This document shows, piece by piece, positions 44,897 through 54,080 of a stretch of DNA of 64,000 nucleotides. The notes beneath the pieces are model-generated. The model was not told the origin of the DNA. It searched no databases and worked only from the letters and a program-made list of their open reading frames with translations. This stretch comes from JACOMS01 sp964352785 (GTDB taxonomy: Bacteria; Pseudomonadota; Alphaproteobacteria; Caulobacterales; Maricaulaceae). Each line of letters begins with the position of its first letter. The stretch's first letter is position 1. The stretch is from the NCBI GenBank assembly GCA_964352785.1, contig CAYGTI010000005.1:95432-159431 (forward strand), written 5' to 3'. The position numbers and the translations under genes were made by a program.

Positions 44897-45814
44897 ATGA
44901 GTACAGTAGAATTTAAAGACCGCGTTGCCATTGTGACAGGTGCGGGCGGCGGGCTTGGTCGAAGCCATGCCCTTGAACTGGCGCGACGCGGCGTCAAAAT
45001 TGTTGTCAATGACCTTGGCGGCTCTGTTGACGGGTCCGGCGGGTCACAAACGATGGCCGAGCAAGTGGTCGCCGAAATAGAAGCCGCTGGCGGCGAAGCG
45101 ATTGCTAATGGCGCGAATGTTACCAAACCAGACGAAGTTCAAGCCATGGTCGATGAAGCTATCGCCAAATGGGGACATGTTGATATTCTCGTTAACAATG
45201 CCGGCATCCTGCGCGACAAGTCCTTTTCCAAAATGACGATGGATGACTTCCGCCTTGTACTGGAAGTCCACCTTATGGGCTCAGTCATTTGCACCAAAGC
45301 CGTGTGGGGTCATATGAAAGAACGCAAGTTTGGACGCATCGTGATGACCACATCATCATCAGGTAATTATGGTAATTTTGGACAAACCAATTACGGCGCG
45401 GCGAAAACAGGCGTGATCGGGCTCATGAATACGCTCTGCCTCGAAGGTGCAAAATATGATATTCGCGTCAATGCACTCTCGCCAACCGCAGCCACACGCA
45501 TGACCGAAGGCCTAATGCCCGAAGATGCGCTCGCGCTGCTCACTGTTGAAAGCGTGACCGCCGGATTAATCCCGCTGGTCTGCGAAGACGCGCCAAACAG
45601 ACTTATCATGTGCGCCGGAGCGGGTGGTTATGCGGCTACAAAAATTTACGAAACACAAGGCATACACCTGAAGCCGGATGAGCAAACGGCGGAAAACGTT
45701 ATGGCAAATATAGATAAAATCCGGGACGGCAAAGACCAAGAGGAATATACATCCGGCGGCAATCAAACCATGAAGTTTGTGACCCGCGCCGCCAAAGCGC
45801 TTGGCCTAGGATAG
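44897..45814 (+). CDS. SDR, MFE2-like (3R)-hydroxyacyl-CoA dehydrogenase
   Basis: A 305-residue SDR closely resembling the dehydrogenase domain of peroxisomal multifunctional enzyme 2. TGAGGGLGRSHALELARRG binds NAD; VNDLGGSVDGSG is the MFE2 loop; NNAGILRDKSF and the catalytic Y-x3-K in NYGAAKTGVIGL follow. The C-terminus extends past the core (IHLKPDEQT onward). Next to a thiolase and a MaoC hydratase it would oxidise (3R)-hydroxyacyl-CoA, with the three genes forming an R-specific beta-oxidation set. Confidence 0.9.
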   Translation: MSTVEFKDRVAIVTGAGGGLGRSHALELARRGVKIVVNDLGGSVDGSGGSQTMAEQVVAEIEAAGGEAIANGANVTKPDEVQAMVDEAIAKWGHVDILVNNAGILRDKSFSKMTMDDFRLVLEVHLMGSVICTKAVWGHMKERKFGRIVMTTSSSGNYGNFGQTNYGAAKTGVIGLMNTLCLEGAKYDIRVNALSPTAATRMTEGLMPEDALALLTVESVTAGLIPLVCEDAPNRLIMCAGAGGYAATKIYETQGIHLKPDEQTAENVMANIDKIRDGKDQEEYTSGGNQTMKFVTRAAKALGLG

Positions 45815-45833
45815 CTTGCTAATTATACAAAAC

Positions 45834-45859
45834 CGTCTGTAGCTATTCGGCTACAGACG
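45834..45859 (+). other. Intercistronic hairpin between the SDR and maoC genes
   Basis: A perfect 10-bp stem (CGTCTGTAGC / GCTACAGACG) around a 6-base loop lies in the 75-base gap. No T tract follows on the plus strand, so it is not a standard terminator. It may stabilise or process the mRNA, or separate expression of maoC. Confidence 0.7.
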
Positions 45860-45889
45860 TGCATCAACAAAAAAGAAAAGGGGAAATAT

Positions 45890-46348
45890 ATGAATATTGT
45901 TGCATCACAAGACCTTGCCGGGATGGTTGGGAGCGAACTGGGTATAAGTAGCTGGATCACAGTGGCTCAAGACCGCATTGATACATTTGCAGACGTGACC
46001 GAAGATCATCAGTTTATTCATGTTGATAAAGCAAAAGCCGCTATGACACCGTTTGGCGGCACCATTGCGCATGGGTTTCTAACGCTCTCAATGCTCTCTA
46101 AGTTCGCTGAAGAAACCGGAATTGTCGTCAAAGACGTCAAGATTGCGCTAAATTACGGATTTGAAAAAATCAGGTTCTTGTCACCCGTACCGTCCGGATC
46201 AAAGATACGGGGCCGCTTTACCCTCAAAGCCGTTGACGAAAAAAAACCGGGGCAGTTCCTCCTGACTTACGGCGTCAGCGTTGAAATTGAAGGCTCGGAC
46301 AAACCCGCTTTGGTCGCCGACTGGCTCGCCATGCAAATCACGGGCTAA
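45890..46348 (+). CDS. MaoC-family (R)-specific enoyl-CoA hydratase
   Basis: A 152-residue single hot-dog hydratase. The hydratase-2 motif is visible as FADVTEDHQFIHVD ... PFGGTIAHGFLTLSML, with the Asp and His catalytic pair. It hydrates trans-2-enoyl-CoA to (3R)-hydroxyacyl-CoA, the substrate of the SDR upstream. AAAAGGGG precedes the ATG. It is convergent with the lipoprotein gene 10 bases away. Confidence 0.92.
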   Translation: MNIVASQDLAGMVGSELGISSWITVAQDRIDTFADVTEDHQFIHVDKAKAAMTPFGGTIAHGFLTLSMLSKFAEETGIVVKDVKIALNYGFEKIRFLSPVPSGSKIRGRFTLKAVDEKKPGQFLLTYGVSVEIEGSDKPALVADWLAMQITG

Positions 46349-46357
46349 AAACTCAAT

Positions 46358-47692
46358 TTAAAACGGCCCTGCCGCAATCCGGGGGGCGGGTTCAATCACA
46401 ACGAAGGCGCCATTTTGGATTTGATAGATCGCAAGCCCGCGGTCTGGTGTTCCGTCGCGGTTAAACCTGACTAAACCATCCGCGCCGTAAAACCCGGCGG
46501 GATCTTCGGCGCGCGCGCGGCGACCTGCCGGGCGGCCATCAGCAACCACAGCGCCTACGCCGACCGCGTCATAGGCCAAAGAGGACAGTTGAGAGGCCTC
46601 CTCGGCATATTGATTATCATAACTTTCCAGAAAATTGCGGCGGGCCTCTTGCGGTGGACCTGCGAAAATACCGCCGTTTAGCGCGGGTTCCCGTACAACA
46701 TCTTTATTGTGCCAAACTCCGGTACCCAAAAACTGTACGTCAGCGGGGTCTATATCGTAATAGGGGAGAAGCGGAGCCAGTGAACGAAGTGGCGTTCCGC
46801 CCTCGGGTAGCAAAATAGCCTCAAACGCGCGGCGACCTTGACCTCTGGACTGGGCTTCGACTCTTTTATAAAAGTTTGCCAATTTCTGCGCCGGCTCCTG
46901 CATGACCGAAATATCATTGCCATCATAAATTTCTGTCGCTGTGATCTCTCCGCCTGTACTTTTTACGCTCGTTTGGTAAGCCTCAAAAACGCGGCGACCA
47001 TAGGTGCTTTGCGGCCCTAAAAAGGCAAATTTTTGTGTCCCCGTGCTGGCGGCGTATTCGACAATACGCTTCACTTCGGCTTCGGGCGGGAAGCTGAGCA
47101 GATATGTGCCGTTGCCCGCAACAGTTTGGTCACTGGAGAACGCAATCAAGGGCGTACCGTTTCGGCGAGCCTCAGCGCTTGCTGCCTTCACAGAGCCCGC
47201 CAAAACGGGCCCCAAAATGACATCCGCGCCGGATTTCATCGCCGTTTGTGCCGCCGAGGCTGCGCCTGAAGGCGTTCCACCCGTATCAAGCGCAATTAAC
47301 AACACATCCGCATCTTCGCGCGAGAACACAGCCATTTCTGCAGCTTTTAGCATCGAGACTGCTTCGGCTTGCAATCTTTCGGAACGGCTTGAAAAGGGCA
47401 AAATAAGCGCAAGACGCTTTATATTTCGGCCCGCCATATGCGGCGGCGTGAGCCCGTCTCGGACAATTTCTCGGTCTTGGGGTTGCGCCTCTTTGGGAAC
47501 ATCCGGGTCAATGTTAGGAGTTGAAGGCGGAGTTGGATCCGGAAGCCGGGGCTCGGGGGTCTCTATGGTGGGGCGTTCAGGAAACGGCTCTGGCGCGGTT
47601 GCACAGGCGGACAAAAGAAGAGCGCCAAAGACAGCCGCCAACACGGGGCGAGCGAACAATATAATGTGGCGAGACATCGATTTTAATGCCAT
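46358..47692 (-). CDS. LpoA-like penicillin-binding-protein activator lipoprotein
   Basis: A 444-residue lipoprotein. The signal ends in lipobox LLLSAC (Cys about 29), then a proline-rich linker (about 30-75) and a type I periplasmic-binding fold (about 90-440; LALILPFSSRSERLQAEAVSMLKAAEMAVF, GADVILGPVLAGSVKAAS, KFAFLGPQSTYGRRVFEAY). The fold and its place opposite rsmI-yraN match LpoA, an outer-membrane activator of PBP1A. The ATG at 47692 follows AAGGAAG. An amino-acid receptor role is less likely because no ABC genes are near. Confidence 0.85.
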   Translation of the reverse strand: MALKSMSRHIILFARPVLAAVFGALLLSACATAPEPFPERPTIETPEPRLPDPTPPSTPNIDPDVPKEAQPQDREIVRDGLTPPHMAGRNIKRLALILPFSSRSERLQAEAVSMLKAAEMAVFSREDADVLLIALDTGGTPSGAASAAQTAMKSGADVILGPVLAGSVKAASAEARRNGTPLIAFSSDQTVAGNGTYLLSFPPEAEVKRIVEYAASTGTQKFAFLGPQSTYGRRVFEAYQTSVKSTGGEITATEIYDGNDISVMQEPAQKLANFYKRVEAQSRGQGRRAFEAILLPEGGTPLRSLAPLLPYYDIDPADVQFLGTGVWHNKDVVREPALNGGIFAGPPQEARRNFLESYDNQYAEEASQLSSLAYDAVGVGAVVADGRPAGRRARAEDPAGFYGADGLVRFNRDGTPDRGLAIYQIQNGAFVVIEPAPRIAAGPF

Positions 47693-47721
47693 AATAATAC
47701 TTCCTTATTTTACGGCGAACC

Positions 47722-48630
47722 ATGCCCCCAAAAGACACTATAATCGACGCCGCGCCGATGCAATCCTTTGATTGGCACGGAATACAGTCCGCAGCGTTCC
47801 AACCCGGCCTTTATATCGTTGCCACGCCGATTGGCAATCTGCGCGACATAACCCTTCGGGCCCTTGATATCCTCCAAGCCGCAGACATCATTCTTGCCGA
47901 AGATACGCGGCAAACACAAAAACTCCTAAATGCCTATGATATAAAATCCCGCTTAACGGCCTATCATGACCATAATGCGGCGAAACAACTTCCTTTTGTT
48001 ATTACCGCGCTCAATGACGGTAAAATTGTCGCCCAGGTCAGTGATGCGGGAACGCCTCTGATATCAGACCCCGGGTTCCGCCTTGTGCGGGAGGCTGTCA
48101 AACACGGGCATACGGTCACGCCGCTTCCGGGCGCGTCCGCGCTTTTAGCGGCCCTGACCAGCGCAGCGCTGCCAACGGATAAGTTTATGTTTGCAGGCTT
48201 TTTACCCTCTAAAACCACAGCTCGCAGAAAGACCCTTGGATCCTTTACCGCCGTTCCGGCCACATTGGTATTCTTTGAAAGCCCGGCGCGCACAAGCGCT
48301 AGCCTTAAAGACATGATAGACGTGCTCGGAGACCGGCCTGCCGCGCTCGCCCGCGAGCTAACCAAAAAATATGAAGAAACGCGCCGGGGCCTCTTATCAG
48401 AGCTTATTCAGAGCATAAAAGAAGCCCCCCCGCGAGGCGAAATCGTTATTCTAGTAGGCCCGCCTTTGGAAAGTACATGCTGGTCAGAAACAGAGGTTGA
48501 TGCGGCTTTGAAAGATTTGATTGCTGAAATGGGCATGAAGCGCGCCAGTAGCCATCTCGCGGATTTATCCGGCTGGGCCAAACGCGATGTCTACCAGCGG
48601 GCTCTAGCCACCACTACGGAAAATAAATGA
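47722..48630 (+). CDS. rsmI: 16S rRNA (cytidine1402-2'-O)-methyltransferase
   Basis: A 302-residue RsmI of the tetrapyrrole-methylase fold. Motifs include LYIVATPIGNLRDITLRAL, ILAEDTRQTQKLL, VSDAGTPLISDPGFRLV and LPGASALLAALTSAALPTD; the C-terminal small domain ends with the YQRALATT region. It 2'-O-methylates C1402 of 16S rRNA in the decoding centre. A non-conserved 24-residue N-terminus precedes the core. It overlaps yraN by 4 bases. Confidence 0.96.
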   Translation: MPPKDTIIDAAPMQSFDWHGIQSAAFQPGLYIVATPIGNLRDITLRALDILQAADIILAEDTRQTQKLLNAYDIKSRLTAYHDHNAAKQLPFVITALNDGKIVAQVSDAGTPLISDPGFRLVREAVKHGHTVTPLPGASALLAALTSAALPTDKFMFAGFLPSKTTARRKTLGSFTAVPATLVFFESPARTSASLKDMIDVLGDRPAALARELTKKYEETRRGLLSELIQSIKEAPPRGEIVILVGPPLESTCWSETEVDAALKDLIAEMGMKRASSHLADLSGWAKRDVYQRALATTTENK

Positions 48631-48983
48631 GCCGCGCCAAATATGAACGCGCGGGACGCCGAGCCGAAACTTTGGCGAGCCTATACTTACAAGTCAAAGG
48701 GTATCGCATCTTAAAACGGCGGTTTAAATCCGGTTCGGGTGAAATTGACATTATCGCTGTAAAAAACAAGACGCTCGTGATTGCTGAGGTCAAGCAGCGA
48801 GCGAGCCGCGCGCAGGCCGAGGAGAGTCTCTCTCCCTATGCCATGCGGCGTATTTCAAACGCTGCAGATGATTTTTATGCTCAAACTCCCCGCGTTCAAA
48901 ACCTGTCTGTGCGTTTTGATGCCATCTTTCTCATTGACCGCTGGCGGATATATCACCTGAAAGATGCGTGGCGGGATGGGTAA
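48627..48983 (+). CDS. yraN: YraN/UPF0102-family nuclease-fold protein
   Basis: A 118-residue UPF0102 protein. The Holliday-junction-resolvase-like core is visible: AERRAETLA-type start (RRAETLASLYL), GYRILKRRFKSGSGEIDIIA and LVIAEVKQR give the D-x-n-E-x-K nuclease motif. The function is unproven. Translationally coupled to rsmI, an almost universal pairing. Confidence 0.92.
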   Translation: MSRAKYERAGRRAETLASLYLQVKGYRILKRRFKSGSGEIDIIAVKNKTLVIAEVKQRASRAQAEESLSPYAMRRISNAADDFYAQTPRVQNLSVRFDAIFLIDRWRIYHLKDAWRDG

Positions 48984-49035
48984 TTTTCTGGTTTTGGTAA
49001 CCATTAAATAAGTTTTACCGCTTAATCCCAGTCTT

Positions 49036-49962
49036 ATGCGTAAATTAACCATAATAGCGTTTGGCTTGGCTGCGATAGCGGTTTCCGGCTGCGCTCTGAC
49101 AACTGCGGGCGTAAGTCCCGGTGATGAACGAAATTTTGTCCGCTCACTCAATGATGTCAATGCCGGACGCGCCATAGAAGCCCGCATGCTCAGAGCTCAA
49201 GGCTTTAGTCTTGGCGCAGTCGATGTTGAAGTCGCAGAAGGTATCGCTGTTTTAACAGGCCAAGCACCCAACGAGGCCGACCGTACCGAAGCTGAACGCA
49301 TTGCATGGTCGGCGGCCGATATCGTTCAAGTCGGTAATGAAATCACCATCAATGACAAGAAGGGCCTGTTCGGCTCAGCCAAAGACGGGATATTACAAAG
49401 CGCAATCCGCACACGCTTGACGGCCGATAAAGCCGTTAAAGGCCGCAATATCAATATCGAGACTGAAGACGGCGTGGTATATTTGTTGGGTGTTGCCAGA
49501 AGCCCGCAAGAGCTTGAGCGCGCGGCCTATATTGCCAGCACCACCAAAGGCACCAAAGAAGTCATTTCTTATATCAAAATTCCTGAAGCCGTCATGCAAT
49601 CCGCTAATTACGTCGCCCCGCCAGAAGGCAGAGTGATGCCGGACTACAGCGCTCCTTATTCCTCGACGCCTCGGAGCCAAAGAGATTTACCGTCAGGGCT
49701 AAGCACTGCGCCTGATTACGGTACCTCGCCGCAGGCTGGGTTGAATTCGGGATCAGACGCAGGCGCAAACTCAACCTCAGATACAGAGCCTTTTTACAGG
49801 GACCCAAAAACAGGCGAACGCATCTTTTTACCACCAGGAACCGTGACAGTTCCGTATAATCCCGGTTCATCCGCTGGCGGAGAAGCCTCACCGCCGCATT
49901 ATGTGGATCCGGAAACAGGGCAACAAATTCCCATTTCTTACTTTAGAACACGTCCGCGTTAA
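49036..49962 (+). CDS. BON-domain lipoprotein with proline/serine-rich tail
   Basis: A 308-residue lipoprotein: signal with lipobox VSGC (Cys 19), then two BON domains (about 43-105 and 110-180; GIAVLTGQAPNEADRTEAE, GVVYLLGVARSPQELERAA). A low-complexity tail holds an imperfect repeat, DPKTGERIFLPPG and DPETGQQIPISY. BON domains bind membrane phospholipid; relatives include OsmY and DolP. The tail may span the periplasm or bind cell wall. In this neighbourhood (LpoA-rsmI-yraN) such a gene is usual. Confidence 0.9.
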   Translation: MRKLTIIAFGLAAIAVSGCALTTAGVSPGDERNFVRSLNDVNAGRAIEARMLRAQGFSLGAVDVEVAEGIAVLTGQAPNEADRTEAERIAWSAADIVQVGNEITINDKKGLFGSAKDGILQSAIRTRLTADKAVKGRNINIETEDGVVYLLGVARSPQELERAAYIASTTKGTKEVISYIKIPEAVMQSANYVAPPEGRVMPDYSAPYSSTPRSQRDLPSGLSTAPDYGTSPQAGLNSGSDAGANSTSDTEPFYRDPKTGERIFLPPGTVTVPYNPGSSAGGEASPPHYVDPETGQQIPISYFRTRPR

Positions 49963-49971
49963 ATTCAGCCC

Positions 49972-50427
49972 TCATAATTTAAGAGTCATAAAAACGCTGT
50001 TGGGGGTTTTGGTATAGCTGCCAAACGGGCCGCAATCGGAAAAGCCGTGTCTTTGATACAAAGCCCGCGCTGCCGCATAGCCCTCTGTGGGATGGGTTTC
50101 CAAACTTAACCTCGTATAACCTCGCGCCTTTGCTGCCAAAGTGATATGCGCGATCAAAGCTGAGCTAACACCTTTGCGGCGGTGGGTCTTAGCTGTGTGC
50201 ATGCTTTTAAGCTCGCCGTGATAAGGGCTATGCTCTTTTAAAGCCCCAAACCCCATCAAGTCGCCTTCCTCCCACACACTCCATAATGTGATTTCTGCAG
50301 CGCGCAATGCTGACAAAGGCAAAGCATGGGACATGTTTGGGGGATTCTCCACCTCTGCATGGCCTAAATGAATCGCCAGCAGAGTAAGAACATCGGGATG
50401 CGTCAGATCGTCAATTTTGATGTGCAT
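49972..50427 (-). CDS. GNAT-family N-acetyltransferase
   Basis: A 151-residue GNAT. The acetyl-CoA pyrophosphate loop is THRRKGVSSALIAHI, and the C-terminal ALYQRHGFSDCGPFG strand-turn is typical. Substrate unknown. Its start overlaps the end of the MATE gene by 17 bases on the same strand. It is convergent with the BON gene. Confidence 0.9.
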   Translation of the reverse strand: MHIKIDDLTHPDVLTLLAIHLGHAEVENPPNMSHALPLSALRAAEITLWSVWEEGDLMGFGALKEHSPYHGELKSMHTAKTHRRKGVSSALIAHITLAAKARGYTRLSLETHPTEGYAAARALYQRHGFSDCGPFGSYTKTPNSVFMTLKL

Positions 50428-51763
50428 GATCTTTGTCGAATGTGCGTTTTAACCCGGGATAATAAAACCCCAACGTTACGGCCCGCGCAGCGTAATATCC
50501 TAAAAACGCCATCCATATACCATAGCCGCCAAAGCGAGGCTGCAAAAGATAATGCAGACCGATATATATAATCACAGCCGCGATACCTGCGTTGCGCATT
50601 TCGCGGGTTCGGGTTGTGCCGATAAAGATACCGTCAAGCTGCCACGCCATAAACCCAATGACGGGAGCGAGGGCGCAAAACGGCAGAAAAGTCTGCGCGC
50701 TATCCTGCACAGCAGGATCAACCGTCAAAAGCGGAATAACGACGCTGCCGACAAGATAGATAACGGCTCCGCAGATCAGGCCAAACAGGGCTGAGAACTC
50801 TGTGGTTAGACGCACCGCCCGGTCAAACCGCTTCCGATTTCGTGCGCCATATGCGGCGCCCGTGACGGCCTCAGCCGTATGCGCAAACGCATCCAGAATC
50901 AGGGCTGACAGGGTGATAAATTGCAATAGGATATGATTGCCCGCCAAGAAGACCTCGCCCTCGGTCGCCGCAGCATTGCCGAAAAAGTTAAACCCGACTG
51001 TCAGCGCCATGGTTCGGATAAAAATATTTCCGTTGGTAATACCCAGATTGCGTAAATCGTCCGGATTCATAAGCACCTTGCGAGTCAAAGCTGCTTTTTC
51101 AAAGCCGCCACGCGATTTAATTTCTAAATAGGCCAGTGACAAACCCGCTGCCAGCCCGCCCCATTCTGCGATAGCGGATGCGATCCCAACACCGTAAAGA
51201 CCCCACCCCAAAGAGACGACAAAATAAAGCGACAAAATAATATTGATAATATTGAGCACAACCTGCATCGCCAGCGCCCGCCCGGAACGGCTGATCCCGA
51301 CAAACCAACCCATCAGCGCAATCGAGGCAAGCGTCGCAGGAAGGCCCCACAGCCGCGCCATAATATAGGTCCGCGCGGAGCCTTCAATATCCGATGACGC
51401 TGTGAAAATAAGAAATGCGCCAGACAAAAGAAGCGCTTGGACGGCAAACACGGCCAAACCAATGGACAGGCCTAGCGGCACGGCACGAAACAGGTGAGCT
51501 TGCACCGCCGCTTGGTCACCCTCGCCGTCAGATTGTGCGGCAAGACCCGTCGTACTCATGCGCAAAAACCCGAAACCCCAATAGACAATGCCGTAAATAA
51601 CCGCGCCAAGCCCGATCCCCGCAAGCGCTGTTGTTGTCGCGTATCTGCCAATCACAAATGTATCAACAAGACCGACGATTGGCGCGGCGGCGTTCGCGAG
51701 CATTATCGGCCAACTTTGCGCGAGAACATGTTTGCGCGAGAGCAGCGCGGCAGGATTATTCAT
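50411..51763 (-). CDS. MATE-family efflux transporter (DinF-like)
   Basis: A 450-residue membrane protein with about twelve helices in two halves. The start SWPIMLANAAAPIVGLVDTFVIGRY and GFGFLRMSTTGLAAQSDGEGD are characteristic of the DinF branch of MATE exporters, which extrude organic cations or drugs with Na+ or H+. It overlaps the hot-dog gene upstream by 4 bases, giving an operon of two thioesterases, the transporter and a GNAT. Confidence 0.92.
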   Translation of the reverse strand: MNNPAALLSRKHVLAQSWPIMLANAAAPIVGLVDTFVIGRYATTTALAGIGLGAVIYGIVYWGFGFLRMSTTGLAAQSDGEGDQAAVQAHLFRAVPLGLSIGLAVFAVQALLLSGAFLIFTASSDIEGSARTYIMARLWGLPATLASIALMGWFVGISRSGRALAMQVVLNIINIILSLYFVVSLGWGLYGVGIASAIAEWGGLAAGLSLAYLEIKSRGGFEKAALTRKVLMNPDDLRNLGITNGNIFIRTMALTVGFNFFGNAAATEGEVFLAGNHILLQFITLSALILDAFAHTAEAVTGAAYGARNRKRFDRAVRLTTEFSALFGLICGAVIYLVGSVVIPLLTVDPAVQDSAQTFLPFCALAPVIGFMAWQLDGIFIGTTRTREMRNAGIAAVIIYIGLHYLLQPRFGGYGIWMAFLGYYAARAVTLGFYYPGLKRTFDKDHAHQN

Positions 51764-52182
51764 TCCTCGTCAACCGCCACTGGCACAATCATGAAGTGAC
51801 CATGCAACGTCGCAATCGGTTTATCATAATCTTCCTGCCACGCCCGGACCTGCACATTGGCAATGCGAGCACCGTGTTTGGCAATAACCGCCTGCGCAAA
51901 CGTATCTTCGGGTTTGCCGCGCCTCAGGTAATCGACATTAATACCGATGGGTTTAGGAAAACGGCTTTCGGGATACTCAAACATGATTTGCGTGATCGCC
52001 GCTGTTTCTAAAAACCCGCCAATGCAACCCCCGTGCAGAGCCGGAAGCAAGGGATTGCCAATGTTATCCTGCATGAACGGCAATACAAATTGTAGGCCGT
52101 TTTTTAGAACTTTTGCCTCTACGCCAATTGTCTTAGCATAGGGTATGGCCGAAATATGCCGATTAAGCTCGCGTTCGATCAT
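51760..52182 (-). CDS. PaaI-type hot-dog thioesterase (second of a pair)
   Basis: A 140-residue hot-dog protein of the PaaI/YiiD-like group. The helix region LLPALHGGCIGGFLETAAITQ and GINVDYLRRGKPEDTFAQA are visible; the G-G-x-x-x-x-x-x-E/D pattern is that of PaaI esterases. It overlaps the preceding paralog by 4 bases and the MATE gene by 4 bases. The pair could form a heteromer. Confidence 0.85.
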   Translation of the reverse strand: MIERELNRHISAIPYAKTIGVEAKVLKNGLQFVLPFMQDNIGNPLLPALHGGCIGGFLETAAITQIMFEYPESRFPKPIGINVDYLRRGKPEDTFAQAVIAKHGARIANVQVRAWQEDYDKPIATLHGHFMIVPVAVDEE

Positions 52183-52661
52183 GAGTCGTCTTCCAGGTTC
52201 GTCGATCGGGATATAAATTTATCAGGCTTGCCCGTCGACATAAATGTAGCTTGCGACATCGCAATCGGATCACTCTCGTCGCCATCATGGGCGAGGGCAC
52301 GCACAAAGGCCACATGGCGCGTGACCTTATAGCAATGAGCCACCGCAATTACTGTTTCTCCCGGCAGGGCCGGGCGCATATAATCAATGCTGAGATTAAG
52401 CGTTGCAACCGATGTGAAATAATCAAACCCTGCAATCGCCGCGAGGCCAGACGCCTGATCCAGCATCGTGGTTATCGCGCCGCCGTGCAAAACACGTGTC
52501 TTGGTATCACCAATGAATTTCGTATTATACGGTAGGCTCAGCGTCGCCCGTCCGACATCAACGGAAACAAAAGTCATACCTAGGACTTTGGCATGCGGCG
52601 CGCCTTGGACAAAAATGGGCCCAATGTCCCAAAGGCGTTCAATTAAAGATTGACGGGTCAC
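52179..52661 (-). CDS. PaaI-type hot-dog thioesterase (first of a pair)
   Basis: A 160-residue hot-dog protein. VLHGGAITTMLDQASGLAAIA carries the PaaI-type H-G-G and the catalytic Asp; LNLSIDYMRPALPGETVIA follows. I chose GTG at 52661 because AGGAGAG sits 6 bases upstream; the longer frame to 52727 would run into the preceding GNAT gene. It is translationally coupled to the shorter paralog. Confidence 0.87.
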   Translation of the reverse strand: MTRQSLIERLWDIGPIFVQGAPHAKVLGMTFVSVDVGRATLSLPYNTKFIGDTKTRVLHGGAITTMLDQASGLAAIAGFDYFTSVATLNLSIDYMRPALPGETVIAVAHCYKVTRHVAFVRALAHDGDESDPIAMSQATFMSTGKPDKFISRSTNLEDDS

Positions 52662-52696
52662 GAGGTCTCTCCTGATTCGGCCCGACCATAGAGGGT

Positions 52697-53167
52697 TTAA
52701 AGAGTCAGGGCCATATAGCGAGAACATCCCATCGGGTTTTCGTAATACCGGTCAATATCCGTAAATCCGAGACGCTCATACACCATATTGGCGTGAGTCA
52801 GTCCGGGGTCAGTATCCAGATACATCTGCGTATATCCCAGTCGCCGCGCCTCGCGCAAACTAAACTCTGTTAGCCGCTCGCCAAGGTTATGACCTCTGCC
52901 GCTCGGACGGCAATAAAGCCGTTTTAGCTCGCAAATACCCGATTTAAACGGTTTGATACCACACGCCGCAACGGGCACCCCGCCCAGTTTAGCGAAAGGT
53001 AAAACATCATACGCCTCAGGAAACGTTTTAAACTCAACCTCAGTCCCTTGAAACCCAAGGCTTTCGCCCAAAAAATCTTCGATGAACGTCAGATATTCCA
53101 GAAAGATGGATTTAACCGCCTCAATATCGCTTTGTGAGGCGGCGACACTGAGGCTAACATCTGTCAT
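52697..53167 (-). CDS. GNAT-family N-acetyltransferase
   Basis: A 156-residue GNAT with the acetyl-CoA loop RPSGRGHNLGERLTEF and a terminal ANMVYERLGFTDIDRYYENPM. The CxIKPFKSGICELKRLYC core strand fits the PaiA/YitH-like small GNATs. Target unknown. It lies between the MscS pair and the thioesterase pair on the same strand. Confidence 0.88.
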   Translation of the reverse strand: MTDVSLSVAASQSDIEAVKSIFLEYLTFIEDFLGESLGFQGTEVEFKTFPEAYDVLPFAKLGGVPVAACGIKPFKSGICELKRLYCRPSGRGHNLGERLTEFSLREARRLGYTQMYLDTDPGLTHANMVYERLGFTDIDRYYENPMGCSRYMALTL

Positions 53168-53191
53168 GGCTTGAAGTTCATTATGTGACGT

Positions 53192-54079
53192 TTACTTTTT
53201 AGTGATTTCGACAACGTGCGGGTAAGGAATACTGATGCCGCCCTTATCGAAAGCCTCTTTCACGTCCTTGATCAGATCAAAGCGAAGCTCCCAATAATCT
53301 TCGGCCTTGCACCAGACGCGCATTTGAATATCGACCGAGCTGTCATTCAGGCATGAAACTTTGGCCCAGGGCGGATTGGGGTCTTTTATCACCCGTGCGT
53401 CTTTGCCGGCTGTTGATGTGATAATGTCAATGGCCGTATCAATATTGTCACCGTAATCGATACCAAAATCAACATCTACGCGGCGCACGCCCAAAGTTGT
53501 AAAGTTTTTGATGTTGGCCCCGCGCGCCTCATTATTTGAGATAATGACTTTGATATTATCCAGCGTTCGCAATGTGGTCGTAAATATATTTAAATCCTCG
53601 ACAACCCCTTCCTCACCGGCAATTTCTGCATAGTCGCCGATTTGATAGGGGCGCAGGATAATGAGCAAAAGTCCGGCCGCCACATTACTCATTGAGCCTT
53701 GTAGCGCCAAACCTACAGCCAATGTCATCGCCGCGAATATACCCAAAATAGACGCGATATTGGCGCCTAGAAGTGAGACGGACAGCAGGACAGCCACAAT
53801 AAGCACAATATAACGCGCAATTGTTGCGAAAAATGTGCCCAGCGTCGTATCAATAGCGGCGCTTTTTGTTGTCCATGTCCTTGTAAAATCAAAGACACGC
53901 CGCGCGATCCGTGCGCCAACCCAAAGGACGAGCAAAGATAAAAGCAGGCGCGGGGCAAAAGTGATGAAGTTATCCAGCGCAAACTGTCCATAAAAAGGCA
54001 CGGCTTGGTTGACCCACTCGAGCGTTGGCTCAAACGGCGGCGCATCTTTTAAAGCGTCAATAGGGGTTTCGTTTTCCAT
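53192..54079 (-). CDS. MscS-family mechanosensitive channel (second of a tandem pair)
   Basis: A 295-residue small-conductance channel. Three N-terminal helices are followed by the pore helix region FAAMTLAVGLALQGSMSNVAAGLLLIILRPYQIGD and the beta and C-terminal domains. The pore Gly/Ala pattern and A-L-Q-G-S-x-x-N motif are canonical. It begins one base after the paralog's stop. Confidence 0.93.
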   Translation of the reverse strand: MENETPIDALKDAPPFEPTLEWVNQAVPFYGQFALDNFITFAPRLLLSLLVLWVGARIARRVFDFTRTWTTKSAAIDTTLGTFFATIARYIVLIVAVLLSVSLLGANIASILGIFAAMTLAVGLALQGSMSNVAAGLLLIILRPYQIGDYAEIAGEEGVVEDLNIFTTTLRTLDNIKVIISNNEARGANIKNFTTLGVRRVDVDFGIDYGDNIDTAIDIITSTAGKDARVIKDPNPPWAKVSCLNDSSVDIQMRVWCKAEDYWELRFDLIKDVKEAFDKGGISIPYPHVVEITKK

Positions 54080-54080
54080 C

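Noticed and set aside
45885..45906. A sequence resembling the etf/thiolase palindrome in reverse at the maoC start
   Set aside because: It overlaps the start codon and first codons, has weak dyad symmetry, and matches less well than the other two sites.
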